33,631 nt of DNA, from contig NZ_JAJATX010000035.1 in NCBI RefSeq assembly GCF_020866965.1, positions 1-33,631 of the forward strand, read 5' to 3'. A program made the translations under genes and the position numbers. This stretch comes from Microvirga roseola. Lineage in GTDB: Bacteria > Pseudomonadota > Alphaproteobacteria > Rhizobiales > Beijerinckiaceae. Numbering within the stretch: the stretch's first letter is position 1; every line of letters begins with the position of its first letter. The notes under the pieces were generated by a model, which did not search any database, was not told the origin of the DNA, and saw nothing but the letters and a program-made list of their open reading frames with translations. This document shows positions 8,128-16,532 of the stretch, piece by piece.

Positions 8128-9108
8128 CTAGCGCTGAATGAATTTCGACTGATCGAGGGTCGTGAAGGAACCGCTCTTCTGGAACCCGCTCTTCGGCTCC
8201 GGCGAAGCATAGTAGAGCCCCGCAAGCACCGGCCGGGACGGGGGAAGGACACTGGGAGACAGGGAGCTGACGGCGACCGGGGTCGCAGCTCCAGGGATGG
8301 TGCCGAGGTCGAATGGCCGCTCCGGCGGCAGCGGAACGTTTGCTGCGACGGGTGTCCCGGCGGAAGCGGGAGCCCTGACGGGAGACTGGAAACTGCCGAC
8401 GCCGACGGCCTGACGCGGCGCATCGGGGCGCGGCGTCGCCTGGGCGATCATGGTCGGAGCCGGGTTCGTCAGGCTGGCCGGCAGCCCGTCGGTACGGAGA
8501 CTTGCCAGGAGAATCCGGTCGTCGCTACCGTTGGTCGAGGCGCGGCCAACATATTCCACGCGGACTTTCGCTGTGCCTTGCCGCTTGAACCCGAGGGCCA
8601 ACGCCGCACGCTCCGACACGTCGATGACGCGATTGGCATGGAAAGGACCGCGGTCGTTCACGCGAACAATCATCGAGTGGCCGTTCTGCAGGTTCGTAAC
8701 CCGCGCATAGCTCGGCAACGGCATGGTGGTGTGAGCAGCCGCAATCGAATCGCGGTCGAAAATCTCACCATTGGCGGTCATGCGGCCGTGGAAACTGGGC
8801 CCATACCAGGAGGCCATCCCCTCCGCCTGGTAATTGGGGTTTTCCCGCGGAGTATAGGCGCGACCTGCTACCGTATAGGATTTGCCTACCATGCGGCGCC
8901 CGCCGCCCTTCGGCACGGGCTTCCCGTCGGCGACCATTTTGGGGCTCGGCGCAACGCCGTACTTTGGATCGATGCCCCCTCTGGAGGAGCAGTTCGCGAC
9001 AGTGAGCGCGACAGCAGTCACCCCTGCGAGGCGCAGGAGGGTCAAGGAATTGAACGAAATGACGCCTGCCTTGCGGCCTTTTCCGGCTTGAGCGCGATCA
9101 GAAATCAT
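8128..9108 (-). CDS. rlpA: RlpA family septal-ring lytic transglycosylase, lipoprotein
   Basis: A 326-aa protein from ATG 9108 (AGGA about 11 nt upstream; a longer TTG start at 9156 is possible but lacks a better site). N-terminal hydrophobic segment ends in VANCSS, probably a lipobox although Asn before Cys is unusual. The double-psi beta-barrel is canonical: GMASWYG, RMTANGE, AAHTTMPLPS, VNDRGPF with the catalytic Asp, and VIDVSERAA. Family members cleave naked glycan strands at the septum in some species. There is no SPOR domain. The C-terminal 150 residues are Pro/Ala/Ser-rich and probably disordered. It lies upstream of the carboxypeptidase gene, in the same direction, so both shape the wall. 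Confidence 0.9.
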   Translation of the reverse strand: MISDRAQAGKGRKAGVISFNSLTLLRLAGVTAVALTVANCSSRGGIDPKYGVAPSPKMVADGKPVPKGGGRRMVGKSYTVAGRAYTPRENPNYQAEGMASWYGPSFHGRMTANGEIFDRDSIAAAHTTMPLPSYARVTNLQNGHSMIVRVNDRGPFHANRVIDVSERAALALGFKRQGTAKVRVEYVGRASTNGSDDRILLASLRTDGLPASLTNPAPTMIAQATPRPDAPRQAVGVGSFQSPVRAPASAGTPVAANVPLPPERPFDLGTIPGAATPVAVSSLSPSVLPPSRPVLAGLYYASPEPKSGFQKSGSFTTLDQSKFIQR

Positions 9109-9197
9109 GTCGTTCGTGTCCTGGCTATCCGCACCTTCTGCTGGCGGCGTCAGCAATCTGCCCCCGGCAACCCGCCAAAGTGCCTTTTCAGCCCTCG

Positions 9198-9226
9198 AAA
9201 AAAGGGGAAACGGCTGCGCTTGTCAA
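9198..9226 (-). promoter_or_regulatory. Candidate promoter for rlpA
   Basis: Minus-strand TTGACA (9226-9221), a perfect -35 box, followed after exactly 17 nt by TTTTTT (9203-9198). It lies about 90 nt upstream of the chosen rlpA start. The -10 box is AT-rich but not canonical. Confidence 0.4.
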
Positions 9227-9459
9227 TGGCCAAGCCATCGAAGCGACAATATTGTTTCATTATTACTGTTAACGCTTATAAAACAGCAGGATAACCGGCA
9301 TCAGTTGCAGCCGAACTTCAATTGGGCCGCTTCCGATAGGCCTTTTTTGGCCCGCGACAGTACGAGGCACCTTCGGATGCCATCGTTGTAACAGGAGATT
9401 GGCTGCGCAGCTCCGATATTGTGAGCCGCGCCCGCGGAACGGTCGTATCCGAGGGCGAG

Positions 9460-9488
9460 TTGACGGAAGCGGCCCGACAGCCTTAGAG
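9460..9488 (+). promoter_or_regulatory. Candidate promoter for tRNA-Ser
   Basis: TTGACG (9460-9465), a 17-nt spacer, then TTAGAG (9483-9488), ending 44 nt before the mature tRNA start. The -35 is close to consensus and the -10 is poor. Confidence 0.3.
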
Positions 9489-9532
9489 CTTGGACTGCGA
9501 AGCGCTGGGGCCTGTCCGACAGCATCGCTTCC

Positions 9533-9619
9533 GGAGGGGTGGCCGAGTGGTTTAAGGCAGCGGTCTTGAAAACCGCCGTGGGTGCAAGCCCACCGTGGGT
9601 TCGAATCCCACCCCCTCCG
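9533..9619 (+). tRNA. tRNA-Ser (anticodon UGA)
   Basis: An 87-nt class II tRNA. The acceptor stem GGAGGGG pairs with CCCCTCC near the 3' end, followed by discriminator G at 9619. The D-arm starts TGGCCGAGTGG, the anticodon loop is CTTGAAA within CGGTCTTGAAAACCG (anticodon TGA), a long variable arm GTGGGTGCAAGCCCAC follows, and the T-arm carries GGTTCGAATCC. The long variable arm is the serine identity element. The 3' CCA is not encoded (CCG follows), as in many alphaproteobacteria. Confidence 0.97.
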
Positions 9620-9668
9620 CCGTAGGCTCTCGGACCGATTCCGGCTTTGGCAGTCTGCCTGGAAGGCG

Positions 9669-10394
9669 CTATCTCGGATCGACGCGGTGGTCGTTTCCGT
9701 TGCCGGCTGAAGCTCCGCCCTCGCCTCTCCCACCCGAGCCGAGCAACTCGGCAAGGCGGTTGCGGGCCCGGTTCACGCGGCTCTTGATGGTGCCGACCTT
9801 CACGCCGAGGGCTGCAGCAGCATCTTCATAGGACAACCCTTCAGCGCCGACGAGGATGATGGCCTCGCGCTGCTCGTCGGGCAGCTTGTACAGGGCGGCC
9901 GATAGGTCCTGAAGCTCAAGCCTGTCCTCCTGGTCCGGAATCGCAACCATCTTGGCTGCGTGGGCGCCATCCTCGTCCTCGATCTCGCGGCTGGTCTTCC
10001 GGTGAGTGGAGTAGAAACCGTTGCGGAGGATCGTGAAGAGCCACGCCTGAAGGTTCGTGCCCGCCTCGAACAGCTCCTGCTTGGTAAGCGCTTTGAGGAC
10101 GGTATCCTGCACCAGGTCCTCGGCCTGATCGAGCTTGCCCGTGAGCGAGAGAGCAAAGGCCCGCAGGTTCGGCAGCGCCTGCATCACTCCCTGGATGAAA
10201 GCCTCGTCGACGGGTTCGGTGTGGGCACGGATAACCTGCGCAACCCGCTCCGCAAGCTTCGCCAAATCGCGCGGCAGCTTGTCGTCGGCGGGATCGCCAT
10301 ACAAGGCCCGCAGTTGCTTCCCCAAATGGGTACGAACCGCAGAACTGAGCGCCTTCGCATTGGTTTCCGATACAGAGCTACTGGTCTTGGGCAT
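9669..10394 (-). CDS. ECF RNA polymerase sigma factor (EcfG-like) with NepR-like N-terminal extension
   Basis: A 241-aa sigma-70 family factor from ATG 10394, chosen because GAGG lies 6 nt upstream; ATGs at 10409 and 10430 are weaker. Sigma region 2 runs about residues 70-135 (LPNLRAFALSLTG, AEDLVQDTVLKAL, LQAWLFTILRNGF) and region 4 about 160-215 (LPDEQREAIILVG, SYEDAAAALGVKVGTIKSRV). This resembles the ECF15/EcfG group, which drives the alphaproteobacterial general stress response. Residues 15-54 are an extra segment (HLGKQLRALYGDP, then LPRDLAKLAERV). They resemble the anti-sigma factor NepR (LG..L...Y.......P...L). No separate nepR or phyR is in the window. The sigma call is firm; the NepR-like reading is inference. 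Confidence 0.88.
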   Translation of the reverse strand: MPKTSSSVSETNAKALSSAVRTHLGKQLRALYGDPADDKLPRDLAKLAERVAQVIRAHTEPVDEAFIQGVMQALPNLRAFALSLTGKLDQAEDLVQDTVLKALTKQELFEAGTNLQAWLFTILRNGFYSTHRKTSREIEDEDGAHAAKMVAIPDQEDRLELQDLSAALYKLPDEQREAIILVGAEGLSYEDAAAALGVKVGTIKSRVNRARNRLAELLGSGGRGEGGASAGNGNDHRVDPR

Positions 10395-10478
10395 AGAATT
10401 CCTCGGCATGAGGGGATATCTGGGGCGCATCCTGGCCAGTTAAATATCGGCGCGACATTTGGACCGGGAGAAATTCCG

Positions 10479-11495
10479 TCAGTCGCCCGGAACCTGCTCG
10501 GCCACTTTCGCTGCCGGATCTCCGGCATCGTAGAGTTTGACATCCGCTATGCCCGTGATGCCGATGCGTCTGGCGCTTTCCCGCGACAGGTCAATGACGA
10601 CATGCCTCGTGGTGCTCGGAATCCGATCATTGATGCGCACGACGATCGAGTCCCCCGTAGCATCATTGACGACGCGGACACGGGTCCCGAACGGGAGTGT
10701 ATGATGCGCAGCCGTGAGCTGCTCAGGATCGAACACCTCGCCGCTCGCGGTTTGCCCTGGATGCTCGTACCAGCTGGCGCGGCCGGCGCCGATTCGGCGG
10801 GTTTCATCCACTCCAGCCGTGGTTTCGGGCTCCGGGAGCGCCGTCGCATCCTCGCTCCGGGGCATCTGGGCAGTCTCGGGCATCTGGGCAGCCTCGACCG
10901 GCTGGGACGGTTCGGAATCCTCCTGCCTGACCGGCGGAGGAGACAGGCTCAGGTCGGGGGCAGCCTCTTCCGAGATATCGCCCGCCTCTTGGGCCGGGCT
11001 CTCGGGCAGGGATGCAACTGTCTCCTCGGAGGGGGCCTCTGCCGGCTCTGGCTCGGCCGATGCCAACAGAGGCGCATCTGCTGCGGCCCAGGGCGGCAAC
11101 GCTGCTAAAGATTGCCGGACATAAGGGTTCACGAATGTGGGATCAGCAGGCTCCCCGAACGTGACACGCTCCTCGAAGCTCCAAGTTGGCGGGGTTGCGG
11201 CGACGACGGGCTCATCTCGGCTCGATATGGAGGCAGTCCTATCCTCCGGAGCATCGCCCGCCGGTACGATATCGAGATCCTCTGCCGCCCAGGGCGGCAG
11301 AACAGCAAGAGCCCGTCTGATCTCGGGCCGGGTGAAGAGCGGCTCCGCTCTTTCGCCTGCATCGAACAGCGCGTCGAAACCGGGCCCAGTCAGAGGCTCA
11401 GCGCTCAGCGGCAGAGGAGTGGCTCCCAGTGCACAGAGAAGCCCTGCGGTAGCGGCTATGTGGCTCTCTGCGTGCGTGCTGCCGCGGCGAGACAC
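10479..11495 (-). CDS. Atypical RlpA-like double-psi beta-barrel protein with internal repeat
   Basis: A 338-aa exported protein. I chose GTG 11495 because GGGAG lies 7 nt upstream; TTG 11501 is too close to it. The signal segment is IAATAGLLCALGATPLPLSA. Two copies of a roughly 34-aa unit follow (about residues 44-77 and 112-145), both containing 'R..LA.LPPWAA'. Then a Pro/Glu/Ala-rich linker of about 90 residues, and a C-terminal RlpA-like barrel (about 236-325: RASWYEHPGQTASGE, TAAHHTLPFGT, VVIDLSRESA). The canonical NDRGPF around the catalytic Asp is changed to NDRIPS and SWYG to SWYE, so lytic activity is doubtful. Second RlpA-like gene within 3 kb, suggesting a specialised paralogue. 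Confidence 0.82.
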   Translation of the reverse strand: MSRRGSTHAESHIAATAGLLCALGATPLPLSAEPLTGPGFDALFDAGERAEPLFTRPEIRRALAVLPPWAAEDLDIVPAGDAPEDRTASISSRDEPVVAATPPTWSFEERVTFGEPADPTFVNPYVRQSLAALPPWAAADAPLLASAEPEPAEAPSEETVASLPESPAQEAGDISEEAAPDLSLSPPPVRQEDSEPSQPVEAAQMPETAQMPRSEDATALPEPETTAGVDETRRIGAGRASWYEHPGQTASGEVFDPEQLTAAHHTLPFGTRVRVVNDATGDSIVVRINDRIPSTTRHVVIDLSRESARRIGITGIADVKLYDAGDPAAKVAEQVPGD

Positions 11496-11628
11496 GGACA
11501 AACTCCCAGCGTAAGAACGGACCTACGAGCCAACCGGTCGCCGCCCGAAACGTTCCGGCAAAGCAGGTAATGGGGTGGCGTGGCGTCCAACCGAAGGGGG
11601 GCTTTTCGGAATGCCTCGCGCTACGGCC

Positions 11629-11904
11629 TCAGCTCAGGAGGTCGTGATATTCCTTGTGACGGCGCAACCATGCCGATGCATAGCCGCAGAGCGGCGTTAT
11701 CGTTCGGCCTTCGGTTCGCGCGAGTTCGGCTATCCCCTGCATCAGGCGACCTGCCGCGCCCGTTCCACGAAGCGCGGGAGGGGCCTCCACGTGCCGGATC
11801 ACGAATGCGAAATCCCGGCGCTCATAGGTCGCAAAGACGACCTGTCCGTCCACATCGAGCTCGAGACGCCTGCCGGCGGCGTTGTCACGGATGACGCTGT
11901 TCAT
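11629..11904 (-). CDS. Small GNAT-like N-acetyltransferase (YjdJ type)
   Basis: Ninety-one residues from ATG 11904; the frame is open upstream to 12153 but the domain starts here. The product (MNSVIRDNAAGRRLEL, VVFATYERR, FVIRHVEAPPALRGTGAAGRLMQGI, CGYASAWLRRHKEY in parts) matches the single-domain YjdJ/'GNAT_acetyltr_2' family of about 90-100 aa. The acetyl-CoA binding loop is PPALRGTGAAGRL (consensus R/Q-x-x-G-x-G/A). The terminal P.C.YA..W.....EY stretch is typical. The substrate is unknown for the family. It is the last gene of the leftward group, 131 bp after the 2H-like gene. Confidence 0.78.
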   Translation of the reverse strand: MNSVIRDNAAGRRLELDVDGQVVFATYERRDFAFVIRHVEAPPALRGTGAAGRLMQGIAELARTEGRTITPLCGYASAWLRRHKEYHDLLS

Positions 11905-12035
11905 GCCCTTTTCTCGTTCTGCAGGCGAAAGGCAACGCGACGCCCGAACCTCCGTTCCTTGAGAGAGTCTTGAACCGGGCCAGACTGTCCGCCGCCTCAA
12001 GCCGGCAGTTGCGCGAGAACGGTCTTCTCTGACGA

Positions 12036-12407
12036 TCAGAAACGGGCCGGGATCAGGCGGATCGGAACGGGGCTGCATGGCGTCCAGCCCTCCTCTGCAA
12101 GGACATGATTGCTTTCGACCGGCCGGCGGTCCTGATTTCGGTCCAGCGACCATGTAATGTGATAGGTGCTACCGTCCGGCCTTTCCGTCGTGCCGTCGAT
12201 ACGCACCACGAGCGCCTGGAGACCACGACCGTCATCAACGTGGCCCACGATCTCTCCTGCCGTCGCAGTAGGCAGCGGACCATCGGCTGGCGTCTTCGCC
12301 CGAAGGGTCACGTGATGGGCCACAACGTCCGGATAGACGGGTGGAAAGCGGCGGAGCAGTTCCTCACGCTCGGTTTCGTCCAGCAGCCAGCCGACGACAT
12401 CGTTCAT
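12036..12407 (-). CDS. Hypothetical protein with two H-x-T motifs (2H phosphoesterase-like)
   Basis: A 123-aa soluble protein with a good ribosome site (GAGGGG before ATG 12407). I do not recognise the family by name. It has two histidine motifs, H32-V-T34 (VVAHHVTLRAKT) and H83-I-T85 (STYHITWSLDR), each in a predicted beta strand and about 50 residues apart. This is the pattern of 2H phosphoesterases (LigT, cyclic phosphodiesterase and the tRNA-ligase CPDase domain), though the protein is shorter than LigT. It might act on 2',3'-cyclic or 2'-5' phosphodiesters. It begins 12 bp after the FAD/Fe-S dehydrogenase gene, so is probably cotranscribed. Coding status is good; function is inferred from motif spacing only. 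Confidence 0.7.
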   Translation of the reverse strand: MNDVVGWLLDETEREELLRRFPPVYPDVVAHHVTLRAKTPADGPLPTATAGEIVGHVDDGRGLQALVVRIDGTTERPDGSTYHITWSLDRNQDRRPVESNHVLAEEGWTPCSPVPIRLIPARF

Positions 12408-12419
12408 GCGCGGCTCCCC

Positions 12420-15386
12420 TCAGCCCGTCTCCTGGAGCGATCTGATTAGTTCTGCAATGTGCATGGTCTTTCGCCTTGTGCCCTGCTCAATCTGCTCGCG
12501 GCAGCTGAAGCCATTGGCGAGAATGAGTACATCCTCGTCCGCCTCCCGCACCATCGGCAGCAGCACCCGTTCTCCGGCAGCGAGCCCAACATCGTAGGTC
12601 TCCGACGCAAAGCCGAAGGCCCCGGCCATGCCGCAGCAGCCCGATGGCATGAGGTTGTAGTCGACTCCGGTCCGGTCCATCAGGCGGCGCTCTCCTTCAG
12701 CCTTGAGTACCGCATGATGATTGCAGTGCAGTTGAACCAGGGCCCTGCGGTCCCCCTTTGAGATATTCAGGTCATCCACCCGCTCGCCGAGAAAATCGCT
12801 AAAGAAGGATGTCTGCGCCCTCAGGCGCTGTGCGCGCTCGTCATCCGGAAAGAGGCCCGTGAGTTCATCCTTGAACGCCGTCACACAGGCCGGCTCGAGG
12901 CCGACGATGGGCGTGCCATCCTCGATTTCGTCGTGGAGGGTACGCATGGTCTTCCGCCAGAGGCGTTTGGCAGTCGGGAGCATGCCCTGATCGTAAAGGG
13001 GACGGCCGCAGCACAGGGGACGGCTGGGGATCGTCACATCATACCCGGCGGCCTCCAGGACTTGGGTTGCGGCGATTGCAGTCTCCGGGCGGAAGAAATT
13101 GTTGAAGGTGTCGGGCCAGAGCATGACCCGCAGTCCATTATTGGCCGGCTTGTCGCGGCGCCTGAACCATTCCGTGAATGTCTGATGGGCTAGAGCCGGC
13201 ATGGTGCGGCTCTGGGCGATCCCTCCGACAGCCTTGGTGAGATTGCGCACCAGTGGCATCTGGGTCGTGAAATTCGCAAGTCGCGGGGACTTCGATCCCA
13301 TCCGGGCCCACCAGTAGATCAGCCCCATGGAATAGGCGGAGCGCGGCCGAAGCCTACGTTTGTAGTAATGGGCGCGGAATTCGGCCTTATAGGTGGCCAT
13401 GTCCACGTTGACGGGGCAATCGCTCTTACACCCCTTGCAGGCGAGACAGAGGCTCAGTGCATCCTCGACCTCATCGCTTCTCCAGCCCTTCTCGATCGGG
13501 CCTCCGTGCAGCATTTCGAAGAGCATGCGGGCCCGACCGCGGGTGGAGTGTTTCTCCTCATGCGTCACGAGATAGCTCGGACACATCACCTGGTCCTTGC
13601 TGTCATGGCGGCGGCACTTTCCGACTCCGACGCATCGTTCCGCCGCCCCCCTGAAGCCCCCCTCCTCCTCGAAGTGGAAGTAGGTGCGCTGCTTCTTCGG
13701 CCGGTAGCTCGGGCCCAAGCGGAGATTAGAGGTGATCGGGTAGGGATCCACGATCTTTCCAGGATTCATCCGTCCCTGCGGATCCCAGATTTCCTTGAAC
13801 TCGCGAAAGGCCTGGATCAACTCGGGGCCATACATCCTCTCCAGCAGCGCTGCACGGGATTGTCCGTCACCATGCTCGCCCGAGAGGGACCCGCCGTAGC
13901 GGATGACGAGGTCGGCGGCCTCGTCCATGAAACGTCGCCAGATCTCTATTCCGTCCTCTTCTTTCAGGTCGAAACTGATGCGGCAGTGGACCAGACCGTC
14001 TCCGAAATGTCCGTACATGGGGGAGACATAGCCATATTTGTCGAACAGCGCCTTCAGATCGCGCAGATAGTCTCCGAGCCTGTCTGGAGTAACGGCAGAG
14101 TCCTCCCAGCCTTCCCATGTTTCCGGACGGTCGGGAACATAGGCGCTGCCGGGAAGCCCCGCCCGGCGAACGGCCCAGATCCGGTCTTCCGCTTCATCTT
14201 TGCGGATCAGCTTGGCCTCGGCATGAGGCTGAGCCTCGAACACATTAACAAGCCGCCGACCTTTCTTGACAGCTTCCTCTTCTGTATCCCCACCAAACTC
14301 CACTACGAGCCAGTCGCAGCCTTCAGGTAGGAGTCGCATATCGCTCTCGTGCAGGTGCTTGCGCATCATAGCGTCGACGAGAAAGTGATCGATGCCCTCG
14401 CATGCGAGGGGCTTATGCTCCAGGATCATGGGAACGACGTCGGCGGCCTGGAAGATATCGGGAAAGCCGATGATGACGAGGATGCGCTCTGGAGGGCTCG
14501 GGATCAGCCTGAGTGTCGCCTCCAGCACCGTTACGCATGTGCCCTCCGTCCCGACCAGAGCCTTTGCTACATCGAATCCGTTTTCAGGCAGCAGCTTGTC
14601 GAGATCGGCGTAGCCCGAAACGCGCCGAGGGATCTTCGGAAAGCGCTCACGGATCAGGTCCGCATACTTATGGCGGAAGGTATCCAGCTTGCGATAAATC
14701 TCCGCCCGTCGCCCACCGGATGCGAGGATCGAGCGCAGTTCGGCATCGTCAGTCGGGCCGACCTGGAGACGCAGCCCATCATAGGTCAAGATGTCCATGG
14801 CCTCGACATTGTCGGCCGTGCGCCCTGCCTGAACCGAATGGACGCCGCAGGAATTGTTGCCGATCATGCCGCCAAGGGTGTTGTGGCTATGAGTGGCTGG
14901 ATCGGGACCGAAAGTCAGGTGGTGGCGCTCGGCCGTATCGCGCAGATGATCGAGAATGCATCCCGGCTCGACGCGGGCTCTTCGGTGATCCGGGTCGAGA
15001 TCGAGGATACGATTGAGGTATTTCGAGAAATCGACCACCACGGCCGTGTTGCAGGCCTGTCCGGCAAGACTGGTGCCTCCGCCCCGGCTGACAAGCGGCG
15101 CGCCGTGGTCGCGGCACACCTCGACGGTCCGGACAACATCTTCGACGGTTTCAGGGACTACGACACCGATGGGGACCTGCCGATAATTGGAGGCATCGGT
15201 GGCATAAAGCGCACGGTCGCCATGGCTGAACCGAACCTCGCCTCGGATGGCAGCTCTCAGATCACGTTCGAGCTCATCCGGATCGGGCGTTTCCGTCCAG
15301 GCGCTCTGAACCCGGCCACGGGAATTCCGCTCTTCCCGGCGTCCAGGAAAGTGCCGATCAAGATCGTCCTTCAACACATCTGCCAA
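12420..15386 (-). CDS. FAD and Fe-S 2-hydroxyacid dehydrogenase (YdiJ / D-2-hydroxyglutarate or D-lactate dehydrogenase-like)
   Basis: A 988-aa fused flavoprotein. I chose TTG 15386 (GAGGAGG, 5 nt spacer) over ATG 15443, which would overlap the upstream gene by 23 bp. Order: FAD-binding PCMH domain (about residues 50-240, with VSRGGGTSLAGQ near 99-110), FAD-oxidase C-terminal domain (to about 530), Fe-S domain with CLACKGCKSDCPVN near 645 and an earlier Cys group near 590, then a heterodisulfide-reductase-like domain with two CCG motifs (PLCCGRP near 790, SGCCGMAG near 917). Architecture and length match E. coli YdiJ, a D-2-hydroxyglutarate dehydrogenase; GlcD/GlcF- and Dld-type enzymes are related. 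Likely passes electrons to the quinone pool. Downstream of an enolase-superfamily gene in one operon. Confidence 0.88.
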   Translation of the reverse strand: MADVLKDDLDRHFPGRREERNSRGRVQSAWTETPDPDELERDLRAAIRGEVRFSHGDRALYATDASNYRQVPIGVVVPETVEDVVRTVEVCRDHGAPLVSRGGGTSLAGQACNTAVVVDFSKYLNRILDLDPDHRRARVEPGCILDHLRDTAERHHLTFGPDPATHSHNTLGGMIGNNSCGVHSVQAGRTADNVEAMDILTYDGLRLQVGPTDDAELRSILASGGRRAEIYRKLDTFRHKYADLIRERFPKIPRRVSGYADLDKLLPENGFDVAKALVGTEGTCVTVLEATLRLIPSPPERILVIIGFPDIFQAADVVPMILEHKPLACEGIDHFLVDAMMRKHLHESDMRLLPEGCDWLVVEFGGDTEEEAVKKGRRLVNVFEAQPHAEAKLIRKDEAEDRIWAVRRAGLPGSAYVPDRPETWEGWEDSAVTPDRLGDYLRDLKALFDKYGYVSPMYGHFGDGLVHCRISFDLKEEDGIEIWRRFMDEAADLVIRYGGSLSGEHGDGQSRAALLERMYGPELIQAFREFKEIWDPQGRMNPGKIVDPYPITSNLRLGPSYRPKKQRTYFHFEEEGGFRGAAERCVGVGKCRRHDSKDQVMCPSYLVTHEEKHSTRGRARMLFEMLHGGPIEKGWRSDEVEDALSLCLACKGCKSDCPVNVDMATYKAEFRAHYYKRRLRPRSAYSMGLIYWWARMGSKSPRLANFTTQMPLVRNLTKAVGGIAQSRTMPALAHQTFTEWFRRRDKPANNGLRVMLWPDTFNNFFRPETAIAATQVLEAAGYDVTIPSRPLCCGRPLYDQGMLPTAKRLWRKTMRTLHDEIEDGTPIVGLEPACVTAFKDELTGLFPDDERAQRLRAQTSFFSDFLGERVDDLNISKGDRRALVQLHCNHHAVLKAEGERRLMDRTGVDYNLMPSGCCGMAGAFGFASETYDVGLAAGERVLLPMVREADEDVLILANGFSCREQIEQGTRRKTMHIAELIRSLQETG

Positions 15387-15420
15387 AGAGCCCTCCTCTT
15401 TTCTTTGCGTTCTGTCCCCC

Positions 15421-16518
15421 TCAGACGGAAAACCGCTCCGCATCCTCAGACTTGAAAATGAGGCCGTGGCCTGGCTGCGACAGGTCCGGCCGGATCACGC
15501 CGCCTTTGGCATCCGGTGCCCCATCGAACAGAATCTGCTCGATCCGCACATGGTCATGGAACCATTCGATATGGCGAAGTCGCGGGGCCGCGCAGCAGAC
15601 CGGGAGATGGAGAGACGGCGCCGTGTGCGCCGAAAGCGGCAGAGGTTCGGCATCGGCGAGCGCTGCCACCTTGAGAAAGCCGGTGTAACCGCAGCAGCGG
15701 GTTGCGTCTGCTTGGACGACATCGACGGCTCCTGCATCCATCATGCGCTTAAAATAGAACGGCTCGTAGCCGTACTCACCCGCGGCGATCTCCACAGGAG
15801 TCGGCGCTCGATCCCGCAGGAGGCGCAACCCGGCAAAGTCATCGCTCGACACAGGTTCCTCGAACCAGATCACCCCAAGATCAGCCGCCTGCTCCGCGAA
15901 CAGAAGTGCCTCTTTGCGGTCGAACGCACCGTTGGCGTCGATCATCAGAGCGGAATCGCCAATGGACTCCTTTGCGGCCTTCATCCGGGCCAGATCCCGG
16001 CGCGGTTTGCTCCCGATCTTCATCTTCACGAACCGGCAGCCATTCTCGTGAACCCAGGCCCCGAGTTGGTCTTGCAGCCGCTCATCGGAATAGCTCGTAA
16101 ATCCGCCGCTGCCATAGATAGGCACCTCCTTACGGGCCAGCCCGAACAGGTGCGGCAGAGGTATACCAAGAAGACGCGCCTTCAGGTCCCAAAGGGCGAC
16201 ATCCACCGCCGAAATGGCGGTTGCGGCGATCCCCCGCCAGCCCATGTTGCGCACTTGGCCGACCATGGCCTGCCACAGGCGCGGGATCGAAAAGGCATCC
16301 TCTTCCATCAGGACGGGCGCAAGCGTCGAGGCGATCACCTGCACCGCGGCCATGCTCGAATAAGTGTAGCCGAGACCCGCCTTTCCGCCTGCCTTCACCT
16401 GAACGACAATGAGAGTCGTACGCTCCCAGGCGAAAGTTCCGTCCGCCTCGGGAGCATCGGTTGGCACCCGGTACGCCCGGGCCGTGACCTCCTTGATCGG
16501 CGCTTCGGCCCAAGCCAC
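15421..16518 (-). CDS. Mandelate racemase / muconate lactonizing enzyme family protein (enolase superfamily)
   Basis: A 365-aa enolase-superfamily enzyme from GTG 16518 (GGGAGG, 5 nt spacer). All catalytic positions are visible: KxK at K165 and K167 (VKMKIG), metal ligands D194 (MIDANG), E220 (WFEEP) and E248 (AAGEYG), and a His-Asp dyad from D271 (VQADAT) and H298 (SAHTAP). This set fits the mandelate-racemase subgroup, which includes acid-sugar dehydratases and racemases acting on 2-hydroxy acids. The exact substrate cannot be read from sequence. It starts 14 bp after the ThDP enzyme, and the next gene is a 2-hydroxyacid dehydrogenase, so the three may process a common hydroxy-acid. Confidence 0.88.
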   Translation of the reverse strand: MAWAEAPIKEVTARAYRVPTDAPEADGTFAWERTTLIVVQVKAGGKAGLGYTYSSMAAVQVIASTLAPVLMEEDAFSIPRLWQAMVGQVRNMGWRGIAATAISAVDVALWDLKARLLGIPLPHLFGLARKEVPIYGSGGFTSYSDERLQDQLGAWVHENGCRFVKMKIGSKPRRDLARMKAAKESIGDSALMIDANGAFDRKEALLFAEQAADLGVIWFEEPVSSDDFAGLRLLRDRAPTPVEIAAGEYGYEPFYFKRMMDAGAVDVVQADATRCCGYTGFLKVAALADAEPLPLSAHTAPSLHLPVCCAAPRLRHIEWFHDHVRIEQILFDGAPDAKGGVIRPDLSQPGHGLIFKSEDAERFSV

Positions 16519-16532
16519 GGCGACCTCCCGGT

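Larger units (their letters stand above)
9109..9532. other. Intergenic region between rlpA and tRNA-Ser
   Basis: About 420 bp without a convincing gene. It contains the candidate rlpA promoter, an AT-rich stretch around 9245-9295, and a G/C-T cluster (GGGCC...GGCCTTTTTTGGCCC, 9325-9353) that can form alternative short stems but no convincing terminator. The candidate tRNA promoter is at its right end. Short reading frames here overlap the tRNA or lack ribosome sites. Confidence 0.6.

Noticed and set aside
13368..14330. Plus-strand frame of 320 aa inside the FAD/Fe-S gene
   Set aside because: Antisense shadow of a well-supported flavoprotein; no recognisable domain or ribosome site.
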